Assembly: GCF_965278975.1 (NCBI RefSeq)
Contig: NZ_OZ257126.1
Location: forward strand, 682,001-746,000
DNA: 64,000 nucleotides
Direction: 5' to 3'
Source of the DNA: Ferrovibrio sp965278975
GTDB taxonomy: Bacteria; Pseudomonadota; Alphaproteobacteria; Ferrovibrionales; Ferrovibrionaceae
Every line of letters begins with the position of its first letter. Positions within the stretch are counted from its first letter, which is position 1. The position numbers and the translations under genes are program-made. The notes under the pieces were generated by a model that saw only the letters and a program-made list of their open reading frames with translations, was not told the origin of the DNA and made no database searches. Shown here one piece after another: positions 9,658 through 18,727 of this stretch.

Positions 9658-11052
9658 TCAGATATTGATCGGGCGGCCTTCCACGGCCAAAGCCGCTTCC
9701 TTGACCGCTTCGGTGAGTGCCGGATGGGCGTGCACGGTGCGGAATACATCCTCGGCCGAGGCGCCGAACTCGATCGCCTGCACGACTTCCTGGATGATGT
9801 GGCCGGCATCGGCGCCGATGATGTGGCAGCCGACGATCTTCTGTGTCGCCGCATCCTCGAGGATTTTCACGAAGCCATCGGTCATCGTCATGGCGCGGGC
9901 GCGGGCATTGGCGGTGAACGGGAATTTGCCGGTCTTGTACTGCACGCCGGCAGCCTTCAGCTCTTCCTCGGTCTTGCCCACGCTTGCCACTTCCGGCCAA
10001 GTGTAGACCACCCCCGGAATGGCATCGTAGTTGATATGCGGCTTCTGGCCGGCCAGCATTTCCGCCAGCACCACGCCTTCTTCCTCAGCCTTGTGCGCCA
10101 GCATGGCGCCCCGGATGCAGTCGCCGATGGCATAAACGCCCGGCGCCGTGGTGGCGAAATGATCGTCCACCTTGATGCGGCCGCGCTCGTCCAGCTCGAC
10201 ACCAGCCTTGCCCAGACCGAGACCCTTGGTGTAGGGCCGGCGGCCGATGCTGACCAGCACCACATCAGCGGTAAGTTCTTCCGCGTCACCACCGGCGGCA
10301 GGAGCCACCGAGAGCGTGACGCCCTTCTTCGATGCCTTGGCCGAGGTGACCTTGGTGCCGAGCTTGAATTTCAGACCCTGCTTGGTCAGCACGCGCTGCA
10401 TCTGCTTCGATACTTCGCCGTCATTGGTCGGCAGGATGCGGTCGAGGAATTCCACCACCGTCACCTCGGCGCCAAGCCGGCTCCATACCGAGCCAAGCTC
10501 CAGGCCGATCACGCCGCCGCCGATCACAACCATGGTCTTCGGCACGGCGGCCAGCTTCAGCGCGCCGGTGGAGGAGACAACCTTCTCCTCGTCGATATCG
10601 ATGCCCGGCAGCGGCGTCACTTCGGAACCCGGCGCCAGGATGATGTGCTTGGCGCTGAGCGTATCCGCGCCCACCTGCACCTTGCCGCCACCCAGCAGGC
10701 TGCCCTCGCCTAGAAAGCGCGTGATCTTGTTCTTCTTGAACAGGAACTCGATGCCCTTGTTCGAGGATGTCACCACGCTCTGCTTCTGCGCCAGCATCGC
10801 CGGCAGGTCGATCTCGATCTTGCCGACCTTGATGCCGTGCTGCGCGAAGCCATGGGTGGCTTCATGATACAACTCGGAGGAATGCAGCAGCGCCTTGGAC
10901 GGGATGCAGCCGACATTGGTGCAGGTACCGCCGAGGCCCGGATCCTTCTCGATGCAGGCAACGGTGAAACCAAGCTGGGCGGCGCGGATCGCGGCAGTGT
11001 AACCGCCGGGACCAGCGCCGATGACGACGACGTCGAAAGCTTGCTCGGCCAT
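9658..11052 (-). CDS. lpdA: Dihydrolipoyl dehydrogenase (E3)
   Basis: A 464-residue FAD flavoprotein that reoxidises dihydrolipoamide, here as E3 of the 2-oxoglutarate dehydrogenase complex. The FAD motif GAGPGG is at 12-17, the redox-active disulfide is Cys44/Cys49 in CTNVGCIPSK, the NAD-binding GGGVIGLELGSVW lies near 178, and the C-terminal catalytic HAHPALTEAVKEAA is intact. It begins 3 bases after the sucB stop, as last gene of the suc operon. The same subunit may also serve pyruvate dehydrogenase if no second E3 exists. Confidence 0.96.
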   Translation of the reverse strand: MAEQAFDVVVIGAGPGGYTAAIRAAQLGFTVACIEKDPGLGGTCTNVGCIPSKALLHSSELYHEATHGFAQHGIKVGKIEIDLPAMLAQKQSVVTSSNKGIEFLFKKNKITRFLGEGSLLGGGKVQVGADTLSAKHIILAPGSEVTPLPGIDIDEEKVVSSTGALKLAAVPKTMVVIGGGVIGLELGSVWSRLGAEVTVVEFLDRILPTNDGEVSKQMQRVLTKQGLKFKLGTKVTSAKASKKGVTLSVAPAAGGDAEELTADVVLVSIGRRPYTKGLGLGKAGVELDERGRIKVDDHFATTAPGVYAIGDCIRGAMLAHKAEEEGVVLAEMLAGQKPHINYDAIPGVVYTWPEVASVGKTEEELKAAGVQYKTGKFPFTANARARAMTMTDGFVKILEDAATQKIVGCHIIGADAGHIIQEVVQAIEFGASAEDVFRTVHAHPALTEAVKEAALAVEGRPINI

Positions 11053-11055
11053 GGC

Positions 11056-12279
11056 TTACACCTCGAACAGCAGGCGCTGCGGATCTTCGATGCTTTCCTT
11101 CACGCGCACCAGGAAGCTGACCGCCTCGCGGCCATCAATGATGCGATGATCGTAGGACAGCGCCAGATACATCATCGGGCGGATCACCACCTGGCCGTTC
11201 ACGGCCATCGGGCGGTCCTGGATCTTGTGCATGCCGAGGATGGCGGATTGCGGCGGGTTGAGGATCGGGGTGCTCATCAGCGAGCCGAATACGCCACCAT
11301 TCGAGATCGAGAAGGTGCCGCCCTGCAGCTCATCCAGGCCAAGCTTGCCATCGCGGGCGCGCTTGCCGAAATCGCCGATGGTCTTTTCCACGCCGGCGAA
11401 CGACATCTGGTCGGCATCACGCAACACCGGCACCACAAGGCCGGTCGGCGTCGAGACGGCGCAGCCGATGTTGTAGTAGTTCTTGAACACCACATCGGTG
11501 CCCTCGATCTCGGCATTCACCGCCGGGAATTCCTTCAGTGCCTGCACGCAGGCCTTCACAAAGAAGGACATGAAGCCGAGGCGCACGCCGTGCTTCTTCT
11601 CGAAGCCATCGACATAGGTCTTGCGCGCGGCCATCAGCGCGGTCATGTCCACCTCGTTGAAGGTGGTGAGCATGGCGGCGGTGTTCTGCGCCTCCTTGAG
11701 GCGGCGTGCGATCACCTGGCGCAGCTTCGACATCGGCTTGCGCTCTTCGCGCGCGGCATTGGCGCGCGGACCGGACGGCGCGGCGGGAGCAGCAGCCGGG
11801 GCAGCGGCGCCGGCAGCAAGCAGAGCCGCGACATCACCCTTGGTGACGCGCCCATCCTTGCCCGAACCGGAAACACCCGAAACATCGAGATTGGCTTCGG
11901 CGGCAGCCTTGGCAGCGGCGGGCAGCGGCTGGCCAGCGGCCTTCGCAGCGACCGGCGCGGCGACGGGGGCAGCAACCGGGGCTGGCGCCGGAGCGGCAGC
12001 CGGGGCAGCGGCAGGCTTGGGCGCCGGCTTGGCACCGCCTGCACCAGCAGCGATGGTGGCGAGCAGGTCGCCCACCTTCACCGTGGCGCCTTCGGCGGCC
12101 AGGATCTCGCCGACCGTACCGGCTTCGGTGGCATTGACTTCAACGGTAACCTTGTCGGTTTCCAGTTCGACGAGAAGCTGGTCGCGGGCGACGCTGTCGC
12201 CGGCCTTCACCGACCACTTGCCGACGGTGGCCTCCGAGATCGATTCCGCCAGTTGCGGCACACGGATTTCAACAGCCAT
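11056..12279 (-). CDS. sucB: 2-Oxoglutarate dehydrogenase E2, dihydrolipoyllysine succinyltransferase
   Basis: A 407-residue E2 with the classic order: one lipoyl domain (residues 1-75, lipoylated Lys43 in ELETDKVTVEV), an Ala/Pro-rich flexible linker, a peripheral subunit-binding domain (about 110-150) and the catalytic acyltransferase core. The core ends with DHRIIDGREAVSF, which carries the catalytic His and Asp. It transfers succinyl groups to CoA in the TCA cycle. sucA ends 40 bases upstream and lpdA starts 3 bases downstream. Confidence 0.96.
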   Translation of the reverse strand: MAVEIRVPQLAESISEATVGKWSVKAGDSVARDQLLVELETDKVTVEVNATEAGTVGEILAAEGATVKVGDLLATIAAGAGGAKPAPKPAAAPAAAPAPAPVAAPVAAPVAAKAAGQPLPAAAKAAAEANLDVSGVSGSGKDGRVTKGDVAALLAAGAAAPAAAPAAPSGPRANAAREERKPMSKLRQVIARRLKEAQNTAAMLTTFNEVDMTALMAARKTYVDGFEKKHGVRLGFMSFFVKACVQALKEFPAVNAEIEGTDVVFKNYYNIGCAVSTPTGLVVPVLRDADQMSFAGVEKTIGDFGKRARDGKLGLDELQGGTFSISNGGVFGSLMSTPILNPPQSAILGMHKIQDRPMAVNGQVVIRPMMYLALSYDHRIIDGREAVSFLVRVKESIEDPQRLLFEV

Positions 12280-12319
12280 TGCTTATTCCTTCATGCTACG
12301 CGGACGAACGGGCGGAAGA

Positions 12320-15202
12320 TCACGCGGTCAGCGCGTCATCCACCAGCTTCGCCTGTTGCTGGTTATGCTTGCTCATCAGGCCAGTGGCCGGGGAAGCGGC
12401 CTCGACGCGGCCGGCATAGACCGGGCGCTTGGCCTTGAGGCCGATCTCGACCTGCACCTTCTCAAGAAACGGCTCGACAAAAGTCCAGGCGCCCATGTTC
12501 TTCGGCTCTTCCTGCGCCCAGACCACAATCTTGGCGTTCTTGTAGCGGCCCAGTTCGGCCGCCAGCGCCTTGTGCGGGAAGGGATAGAGCTGTTCGATGC
12601 GCAGGATCACGGTATCCTTCAATTCGCGCTTCTCGCGCTCCTCGAAGAGATCGTAGTAGACCTTGCCGGTGCAGAGGATGACGCGCTTGATCTTGTCATC
12701 CGCCGCCGGCTGCTTGTCGTCCCACAGCACGCGATGGAACGACGAACCCGGCCCCATATCGCTGAGCTTCGACACCGCCAGCTTGTGGCGCAGCAGCGAC
12801 TTCGGCGTCATCAGCACCAGCGGCTTGCGGAAGTTGCGCTTCAACTGCCGGCGCAGGATGTGGAAGTAATTGGCCGGCGTGGTGCAGTTCGCCACCTGCA
12901 TGTTGTCTTCGGCGCAGAGCTGAAGATACCGCTCAAGGCGGGCCGAACTATGCTCCGGCCCCTGGCCTTCGTAGCCATGCGGCAGCAGCATGACGAGGCC
13001 CGACATGCGCATCCACTTGGCTTCGCCGGATGAGATGAACTGGTCCACCACCACCTGCGCGCCATTGGCGAAATCGCCGAACTGGCCTTCCCAGATGGTC
13101 AGGGTGTTCGGATCCGCCAGGCTGTAGCCGTAATCGTAGCCGAGCACGGCCACTTCGGAGAGCAGGCTGTCGATCACTTCGTAATTGGCCGAGCCCTCGC
13201 CGAGGTTGTTGAGCGGCACATAGCGCTCCTCGGTCTGCTGGTCATGCCACACCGAATGACGCTGGCTGAAAGTGCCACGGCCGCAATCCTGGCCCGAGAG
13301 GCGCACGCCATGGCCTTCAAGCTGCAGCGAGCCGAAAGCCAGGGCTTCCGCCGTGGCCCAGTCGATGCCCTCGCCGTTATCAATCATCGCCTTCTTGGTG
13401 GCGAGCTGACGAGTCAGCGTCTTATGGATGTTGAAGCCTTCCGGCACCGTGGTGATGGTGGCACCGACTTTGCGCAGGGTATCCAGCTCCACGGCGGTGG
13501 AACCGCGGCGGTCATCGCCCGACGCCACTTCCAGGCCCGCCCACTTGCCTTCCAGCCAATCGGCCTTGTTCGGCTTGAACGACTTCGAGGCTTCGAGTTC
13601 GTCTTCCAGGCGGTTCTGGAAGTTGGTCACCATCGCCTCGGCATCGGCCTCGGAGATCGTGTTTTCGTCCACCAGCCGCTTCGAGTAGAGCTGCCGCGTC
13701 GTCGGATGCGACGCGATGGTACGGTACATGATCGGCTGGGTGAAGGACGGATCGTCGGTTTCGTTATGGCCATGGCGGCGATAACAGAACAGATCGATCA
13801 CCACGTCCTTCTTGAAGGTCTGGCGGAATTCGGTGGCGATCTTCGCCACATGGGTCACGGCTTCCGGGTCATCGCCGTTCACATGGAAGATCGGTGCCTG
13901 CACCACCTTGGCGCCATCCGAGGGATAGGGCGAAGAGCGCGAGTAGCTCGGGTTGGTGGTGAAGCCGATCTGGTTGTTGACGATGATGTGGATGGTGCCG
14001 CCGGTACGGTAGCCACGCAGTTCGGACAGCGCGAAACATTCCGCCACCACGCCCTGGCCGGCGAATGCGGCATCGCCATGCAGCAGCACCGACATCACCT
14101 GGCCGCGTTCGGTATCCCCCATCTGAGTCTGCTTGGCGCGCGACTTGCCGAGGCAGACCGGATTGATGATTTCGAGATGCGACGGATTCGCCGCCAGCGA
14201 GAGATGCACCTTGTTGCCATCGAATTCGCGGTCCGAGGAAACGCCGAGGTGGTACTTCACATCGCCCGAGCCCTGGAAGTCATCCGGGTGGTAGGCCATG
14301 CCCTTGAATTCGGAGAAAATGGCACGATACGGCTTGGCCATCACGTTACCGAGCAGATTGAGGCGTCCGCGATGCGGCATGCCGAGCTCGATATCCTTCA
14401 GGCCCATCTGGCCGCCGCGCTTGATGATGGCTTCCAACGCCGGGATCAGCGCCTCGCCGCCCTCAAGGCCGAACCGCTTGGTGCCGGTGAACTTCATGTG
14501 GCAGAAGCGCTCGAAGATTTCGGCTTCCACCAGCTTGTTCAGGATCGCCTTCTTGCCCTCGGGCGTGAAATGCACTTCCTTGTCGCGGCCTTCGATGCGG
14601 GCCTGGATCCAGGACTTCTGCTCCTGGTGATAGATATGCATGAACTCCACGCCGATGGTGGAGCAGTAGGTGCGGCGCAGGATGGCGAGGATTTCGCGCA
14701 AGGACGCGGTTTCAAGACCAAGCATGTGATCGATGAAGATCGGGCGGTCGAGATCGGCGTCGGAAAAGCCGTAGCTGGACGGCTCCAGCTCCGGGTGCGC
14801 ACCCGGCGCCTGGATGCCCAGCGGGTCCAGGCTGGCCATGAGATGGCCACGGATGCGGTAATTGCGGATCAGCATCGCGGCACGGATGGTATCGAGTGCT
14901 GCGGCGCGCGCATCGGCGGCAGTGGCACCGCCCTTCAGTGCCTTCTCGGCAGCCTTGGCGGCCTTGCCCTGATTGCCGAGCAGGCCTTCATCCTCAAGCT
15001 GCACCAGCGGCGGCACCGGCTGCCACGACGGCCGGGTCTGAGCCTCCGCCGGCTTGGCGAAACCTTCGCCAAGGCCGGAGAAGAACTCGCGCCACGAAGC
15101 GTCGACGCTGTTGGGATCGGCGACGAACTTGCCGTACAGCTCCTCCACGAAGGAGCTGTTGCCGCCGTAGAGGAACTGGGTGCGTTCGAGTTGCGCCGTC
15201 AT
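12320..15202 (-). CDS. sucA: 2-Oxoglutarate dehydrogenase E1
   Basis: A 960-residue thiamine-diphosphate enzyme decarboxylating 2-oxoglutarate, full length for the alphaproteobacterial family. The N-terminal E2-docking helix is near 10-40 (NSSFVEELYGKF). TPP-binding segments include GMPHRGRLNLL (about 275), GDAAFAGQG (about 374) and VNNQIGFTT (about 408). The second half contains the GYEGQGPEHSSARLERYLQL stretch typical of OdhA/SucA. It lies between sucD and sucB in the TCA operon. An ATG with upstream purine-rich sequence marks the start. Confidence 0.97.
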   Translation of the reverse strand: MTAQLERTQFLYGGNSSFVEELYGKFVADPNSVDASWREFFSGLGEGFAKPAEAQTRPSWQPVPPLVQLEDEGLLGNQGKAAKAAEKALKGGATAADARAAALDTIRAAMLIRNYRIRGHLMASLDPLGIQAPGAHPELEPSSYGFSDADLDRPIFIDHMLGLETASLREILAILRRTYCSTIGVEFMHIYHQEQKSWIQARIEGRDKEVHFTPEGKKAILNKLVEAEIFERFCHMKFTGTKRFGLEGGEALIPALEAIIKRGGQMGLKDIELGMPHRGRLNLLGNVMAKPYRAIFSEFKGMAYHPDDFQGSGDVKYHLGVSSDREFDGNKVHLSLAANPSHLEIINPVCLGKSRAKQTQMGDTERGQVMSVLLHGDAAFAGQGVVAECFALSELRGYRTGGTIHIIVNNQIGFTTNPSYSRSSPYPSDGAKVVQAPIFHVNGDDPEAVTHVAKIATEFRQTFKKDVVIDLFCYRRHGHNETDDPSFTQPIMYRTIASHPTTRQLYSKRLVDENTISEADAEAMVTNFQNRLEDELEASKSFKPNKADWLEGKWAGLEVASGDDRRGSTAVELDTLRKVGATITTVPEGFNIHKTLTRQLATKKAMIDNGEGIDWATAEALAFGSLQLEGHGVRLSGQDCGRGTFSQRHSVWHDQQTEERYVPLNNLGEGSANYEVIDSLLSEVAVLGYDYGYSLADPNTLTIWEGQFGDFANGAQVVVDQFISSGEAKWMRMSGLVMLLPHGYEGQGPEHSSARLERYLQLCAEDNMQVANCTTPANYFHILRRQLKRNFRKPLVLMTPKSLLRHKLAVSKLSDMGPGSSFHRVLWDDKQPAADDKIKRVILCTGKVYYDLFEEREKRELKDTVILRIEQLYPFPHKALAAELGRYKNAKIVVWAQEEPKNMGAWTFVEPFLEKVQVEIGLKAKRPVYAGRVEAASPATGLMSKHNQQQAKLVDDALTA

Positions 15203-15259
15203 GGGGCTGTATCGCGGCGCCGCTTGTTGGCCGGCGCCGCCCTCTGCAGAGTGTTGCCG

Positions 15260-16138
15260 TTACTTCCCGTTCAACAGATCGACCAGGGTGGTGCCGAGCG
15301 CCGCCGGGCTGTCCGAAATGCGGATGCCCGCCGAGCGCATGGCTTCGAGCTTGGTTTCAGCGTCGCCCTTGCCGCCAGAAATGATGGCGCCGGCATGGCC
15401 CATGCGGCGGCCCGGAGGCGCCGTGCGACCGGCGATGAAGCCGACAGTCGGCTTCTTCACCTTGTTCTTGCGCATGAATTCGGCGGCCTCTTCCTCGGCC
15501 GAACCGCCGATCTCGCCGATCATGATGATGGCTTCGGTCTCGGGGTCCTTGAGGAACATGTCGAGGCAGTCGATGAAGTTGGTGCCGTTGACCGGATCAC
15601 CGCCGATGCCGATGCAGGTGGTCTGGCCCAGGCCGGCCGCCGTGGTCTGCGCCACCGCTTCATAGGTCAGCGTGCCGGAACGCGACACGATGCCGACCTT
15701 GCCGCGGCGATGGATATGACCCGGCATGATGCCGATCTTGCATTCGCCCGGCGTGATGATGCCCGGGCAGTTCGGACCGATCAGGCGGGTCTTGGAGCCC
15801 TGCAGGGCGCGCTTCACGCGCACCATGTCGATCACCGGGATGCCCTCGGTGATGCAGACCACCAGCTTGAGCTGGGCGTCGATGGCTTCCAGGATCGAGT
15901 CAGCCGCGAACGGCGGCGGCACGTAGATCACGCTGGCGGTGGCCTTGGTCTTCTTCACCGCGTCGGCCACGGTGTCGAACACCGGCAGGCCGATATGCTG
16001 GCTGCCGCCCTTGCCGGGCGTGACGCCGCCGACCATCTTGGTGCCGTAGGCAATCGCCTGTTCGGAATGGAAGGTACCCTGGCTGCCGGTGATACCCTGG
16101 CAGATGACCTTGGTGTCCTTGTTGACGAGAACAGCCAT
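15260..16138 (-). CDS. sucD: Succinyl-CoA ligase, alpha subunit
   Basis: A 292-residue subunit carrying the CoA site and the phosphohistidine. The N-terminal CoA-binding stretch is TKVICQGITGSQGTFHSEQ; the active His lies in GHAGAIISGGKGDA near 246. The ATG at 16136-16138 overlaps the sucC TAA by one base, so translation is coupled; a longer open frame upstream lies inside sucC and is not used. With SucC it makes succinate, CoA and ATP/GTP from succinyl-CoA. Confidence 0.96.
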   Translation of the reverse strand: MAVLVNKDTKVICQGITGSQGTFHSEQAIAYGTKMVGGVTPGKGGSQHIGLPVFDTVADAVKKTKATASVIYVPPPFAADSILEAIDAQLKLVVCITEGIPVIDMVRVKRALQGSKTRLIGPNCPGIITPGECKIGIMPGHIHRRGKVGIVSRSGTLTYEAVAQTTAAGLGQTTCIGIGGDPVNGTNFIDCLDMFLKDPETEAIIMIGEIGGSAEEEAAEFMRKNKVKKPTVGFIAGRTAPPGRRMGHAGAIISGGKGDAETKLEAMRSAGIRISDSPAALGTTLVDLLNGK

Positions 16139-17307
16139 TACGCGGCCTCCTTCACGGCCTTGACCACCTTGGCGGCGGCATCGGCGAGATTGTCGCCGGA
16201 AATGATCGGCAGGCCGGATTCGGCCATGATCTTCTTGCCCAGTTCGACATTGGTGCCTTCGAGGCGAACCACCAGCGGCACACTGAGCTTCACTTCGCGG
16301 GCCGCGGCGATCACGCCCTCGGCGATCACGTCGCACCGCATGATGCCGCCGAAGATGTTCACCAGGATGCCCTTCACGTTCGGGTCCTTGAGAATGATCT
16401 TGAAGGCCGCGGTGACGCGCTCCTTGGTGGCACCGCCGCCGACATCGAGGAAGTTCGCCGGCTCGGAGCCGTAGAGCTTGATGATGTCCATGGTGGCCAT
16501 GGCGAGGCCGGCGCCGTTCACCATGCAGCCGATCTTGCCGTCGAGCTTCACATAGTTCAGCTCGTACTTGGCGGCTTCGAGTTCGGACGGGTCTTCCTCG
16601 TCCGGGTCGCGCATCTCGGCCACGTCCTTGTGGCGGAACAGCGCGTTGTCGTCGAAGTTCATCTTGGCATCGAGCGCGATCAGATCACCGGCGCCGGTCA
16701 CCACCAGCGGGTTGATCTCGACGATGGAAGCATCGAGGCCGACGAAGGCCTGGTACATCGCCTGCAGGAACTTCACGGCCGAGCCGACCTGCTTGTCCTT
16801 CAGCTTCAGCGCGAAGGCGATCTTGCGGGCATGGAAGGGCTGCAGGCCAGTCACCGGATCGATCGCCAGCTTGAAGATCTTCTTCGGATGCTTGGCGGCC
16901 ACTTCCTCGATGTCCATGCCGCCTTCGGTGGAGGCCATCACGGTAATGCGCGAGGTGGCGCGGTCGATCAGCAGGCTGAGATACAGCTCACGCTTGATGT
17001 CGCAGCCTTCTTCCACATACAGACGCTTCACAACCTTGCCTTCGGGGCCGGTCTGGTGCGTCACCAGGGTCATGCCCAGCATCGCCTTGGAGGTGTCGGT
17101 GACGGCGTCGATCGACTTCACCACCTTGACGCCGCCGCCCTTGCCACGGCCGCCGGCATGAATCTGGGCCTTCACGACCCAAACCGGACCGCCGAGTTCG
17201 CGCGCCACATTGGCGGCTTCTTCCGGGGTGAACGCGACGCCGCCGCGGGGCACCGCGACACCGTATTTGGCGAGCAGGCTCTTGGCCTGGTATTCATGGA
17301 TATTCAT
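16138..17307 (-). CDS. sucC: Succinyl-CoA ligase, beta subunit
   Basis: A 389-residue ATP-grasp subunit, normal length, starting MNIHEYQAKSLLAKYG. It contains the nucleotide-binding KAQIHAGGRGKGGGVK stretch (about 46-61) and the C-terminal VNIFGGIMRCDVIAEGVI region. First gene of the operon: a GAAGG site precedes the ATG and a promoter is readable at 17385-17412. In many relatives mdh precedes sucC; here a LolA-type gene is upstream and mdh is absent from the window. Confidence 0.97.
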   Translation of the reverse strand: MNIHEYQAKSLLAKYGVAVPRGGVAFTPEEAANVARELGGPVWVVKAQIHAGGRGKGGGVKVVKSIDAVTDTSKAMLGMTLVTHQTGPEGKVVKRLYVEEGCDIKRELYLSLLIDRATSRITVMASTEGGMDIEEVAAKHPKKIFKLAIDPVTGLQPFHARKIAFALKLKDKQVGSAVKFLQAMYQAFVGLDASIVEINPLVVTGAGDLIALDAKMNFDDNALFRHKDVAEMRDPDEEDPSELEAAKYELNYVKLDGKIGCMVNGAGLAMATMDIIKLYGSEPANFLDVGGGATKERVTAAFKIILKDPNVKGILVNIFGGIMRCDVIAEGVIAAAREVKLSVPLVVRLEGTNVELGKKIMAESGLPIISGDNLADAAAKVVKAVKEAA

Positions 17308-17384
17308 GCGGACCTTCGGTTTTGGGGGGGCCCCTGCGGAAACCTGTGGAACCCCGGCTGTTCTCGGTTCGAAGTGCGAGCGAG

Positions 17385-17412
17385 GTTATAGCAGCCTTCG
17401 CTCCCGCCGCAA
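17385..17412 (-). promoter_or_regulatory. Promoter of the sucCDAB-lpd operon
   Basis: On the minus strand TTGCGG (17407-17412) and TATAAC (17385-17390) are separated by 16 bases, and a TG dinucleotide one base upstream of the latter makes an extended -10. Transcription would start near 17378, leaving a leader of about 70 bases before sucC. The remaining intergenic bases to 17526 hold no gene. Confidence 0.6.
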
Positions 17413-17526
17413 CCTTTGCCGGGCCTTGTGAATCCGGGTTTTAGACGAAAGTTCCACGAATGGTCCCACCCCTGGGCGGACGCCTGCCGGGGGTATTGCA
17501 AAATGTAACGCGGTTGTCGAAAAAGT

Positions 17527-18192
17527 TTACCGGCGGCGCTGCAATTCGCGAAGCTGGGCCGGCCGCATGCCATAGCGGAAAAGGCTCTCCGGCAGGGCCG
17601 GATTGAGGTCCAGATTCGACAGCGACACGGTGGTGGTGTTGCCCTGGGCATCAAGCACCGTCCAGCCGGTGAAGCCGAGCGGCTTGTCGGCAAAGGCCAG
17701 CACCAGGCTGCCGTCACCCTGCTTGCCGGCTTCCGCCAGAGTCACCCGCAAAGCGGCAGCGCCACGCTCCAGCCGCGTCACCACCAGCTTCGGGTCCTCG
17801 AAACTGACCTGGTCGCGCACCAGGATATCCAGCGGCGTGGTGCCCAGCGGCAGGCGGTCCACCGATTTGAGCTGGCGGTCTTCCATGGTGATGTAGCTGC
17901 CATCCGAAACGATCAGCAGCGGTGCCGGCGGATCGTATTCGAAACGGAAGCGCCCGGGCCGCTGCATGGCGATCAGGCCCTCGCTGGAACTGCCATCGGG
18001 GCCGATCTGCAGGAAGCGCCCCATCAGGCTGCGGATGCCGTTGAAATACTCGGCAAGCCGCGCCAACTCGGCCTTTTCCGCCGTCGAGAACTTGCCTGCC
18101 TGCGCAGATACGGCACGCGGCAGCAAAGCGGCAAGGCCGGTGAGGCAGGCAGCACCAAGCAGTGCGCGGCGGGTCAGGCGATCAGCTTTCAT
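17527..18192 (-). CDS. lolA: LolA-family outer-membrane lipoprotein carrier protein
   Basis: A 221-residue periplasmic protein. Residues 1-30 are a signal peptide (Arg-rich start, hydrophobic ALLGAACLTGLAALLP, cleavage after SAQA). The mature part has the LolA layout: a helical start, MGRFLQIGPDG, then GLIAMQRPGRFRFEYDPPAP, the strand pair that opens the half-barrel in LolA, and a single conserved Trp (GFTGWTVLD). It would carry lipoproteins from LolCDE to the outer membrane. The start was placed at the ATG beginning MKADRLTRR because the longer frame lacks a signal sequence. It ends at 17527, upstream of the suc promoter, in the same orientation. Confidence 0.82.
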   Translation of the reverse strand: MKADRLTRRALLGAACLTGLAALLPRAVSAQAGKFSTAEKAELARLAEYFNGIRSLMGRFLQIGPDGSSSEGLIAMQRPGRFRFEYDPPAPLLIVSDGSYITMEDRQLKSVDRLPLGTTPLDILVRDQVSFEDPKLVVTRLERGAAALRVTLAEAGKQGDGSLVLAFADKPLGFTGWTVLDAQGNTTTVSLSNLDLNPALPESLFRYGMRPAQLRELQRRR

Positions 18193-18294
18193 GGCTTTGG
18201 CTTTAAAGCCCGGGCATGGCGAAATCAAGGCGGGCAATGCTAGGCTCCGACCCAGCATCAAGCCCAGCTCAACATCAAGCACAGGGAGCCCGCC

Positions 18295-18618
18295 ATGATC
18301 CTGACCACCACCGACAGCGTCGAAGGCAAGCGCATCACCGCCTATCTCGGCGTCGTCTCGGGCGAGACCGTGATGGGCACCAACCTGTTCAAAGATTTCT
18401 TCGCCGGCGTGCGCGACATCGTCGGCGGCCGCACCAAGAGCTACGAAGGCGTGCTCGGCGATGCCAAGCAGGAGGCGCTGGACGATCTGGCCGAGGCAGC
18501 CAAGAAGCTCGGCGCGGATGCTGTGGTCGGCATCGACCTGGATTACGAGGCTATCAGCGGCAATGACCGCACCCTGCTGATGGTCACTGCCAACGGCACG
18601 GCAGTTAAACTGGGCTAA
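18295..18618 (+). CDS. YbjQ family protein (UPF0145)
   Basis: A 107-residue cytoplasmic protein of the YbjQ/UPF0145 family, recognisable from TTTDSVEGKRITAYLGVVSG, FKDFFAGVRDIVGGRTKSYE and the C-terminal GADAVVGIDLDYE. Structures of relatives show a pentameric ring; the often-quoted heavy-metal-binding annotation is weakly supported and there is no Cys or His cluster here. GGGAG lies 9 bases before the ATG. Divergent from lolA, sharing a 102-base region. Biochemical role unknown. Confidence 0.85.
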   Translation: MILTTTDSVEGKRITAYLGVVSGETVMGTNLFKDFFAGVRDIVGGRTKSYEGVLGDAKQEALDDLAEAAKKLGADAVVGIDLDYEAISGNDRTLLMVTANGTAVKLG

Positions 18619-18692
18619 GCCCCCCTCCCAGGCCTGCCAAATCCATCTAACCTCCTCTTTCAGATCACTTTTCCTTGAAAACCGAATTTTTC

Positions 18693-18721
18693 TTGCCAAC
18701 TTTACGACCGTTCGTTAATTT
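18693..18721 (+). promoter_or_regulatory. Promoter and dyad operator of the TetR gene
   Basis: TTGCCA (18693-18698), a 17-base spacer and TAATTT (18716-18721) form a good sigma-70 promoter. Inside the spacer is the dyad ACGACCGTTCGT (18704-18715, 10 of 12 positions symmetric), a suitable autorepression site. The start codon is 7 bases after the -10, so the mRNA would be leaderless or nearly so, which agrees with the absence of a ribosome-binding site. Confidence 0.55.
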
Positions 18722-18727
18722 AACCCC

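Noticed and set aside
13244..16474. A 1076-codon open frame on the plus strand opposite sucA-sucD
   Set aside because: It is the antisense shadow of highly conserved, high-GC TCA genes; no ribosome site, no recognisable domain, and His/Arg-rich composition typical of reversed GC-rich codons.
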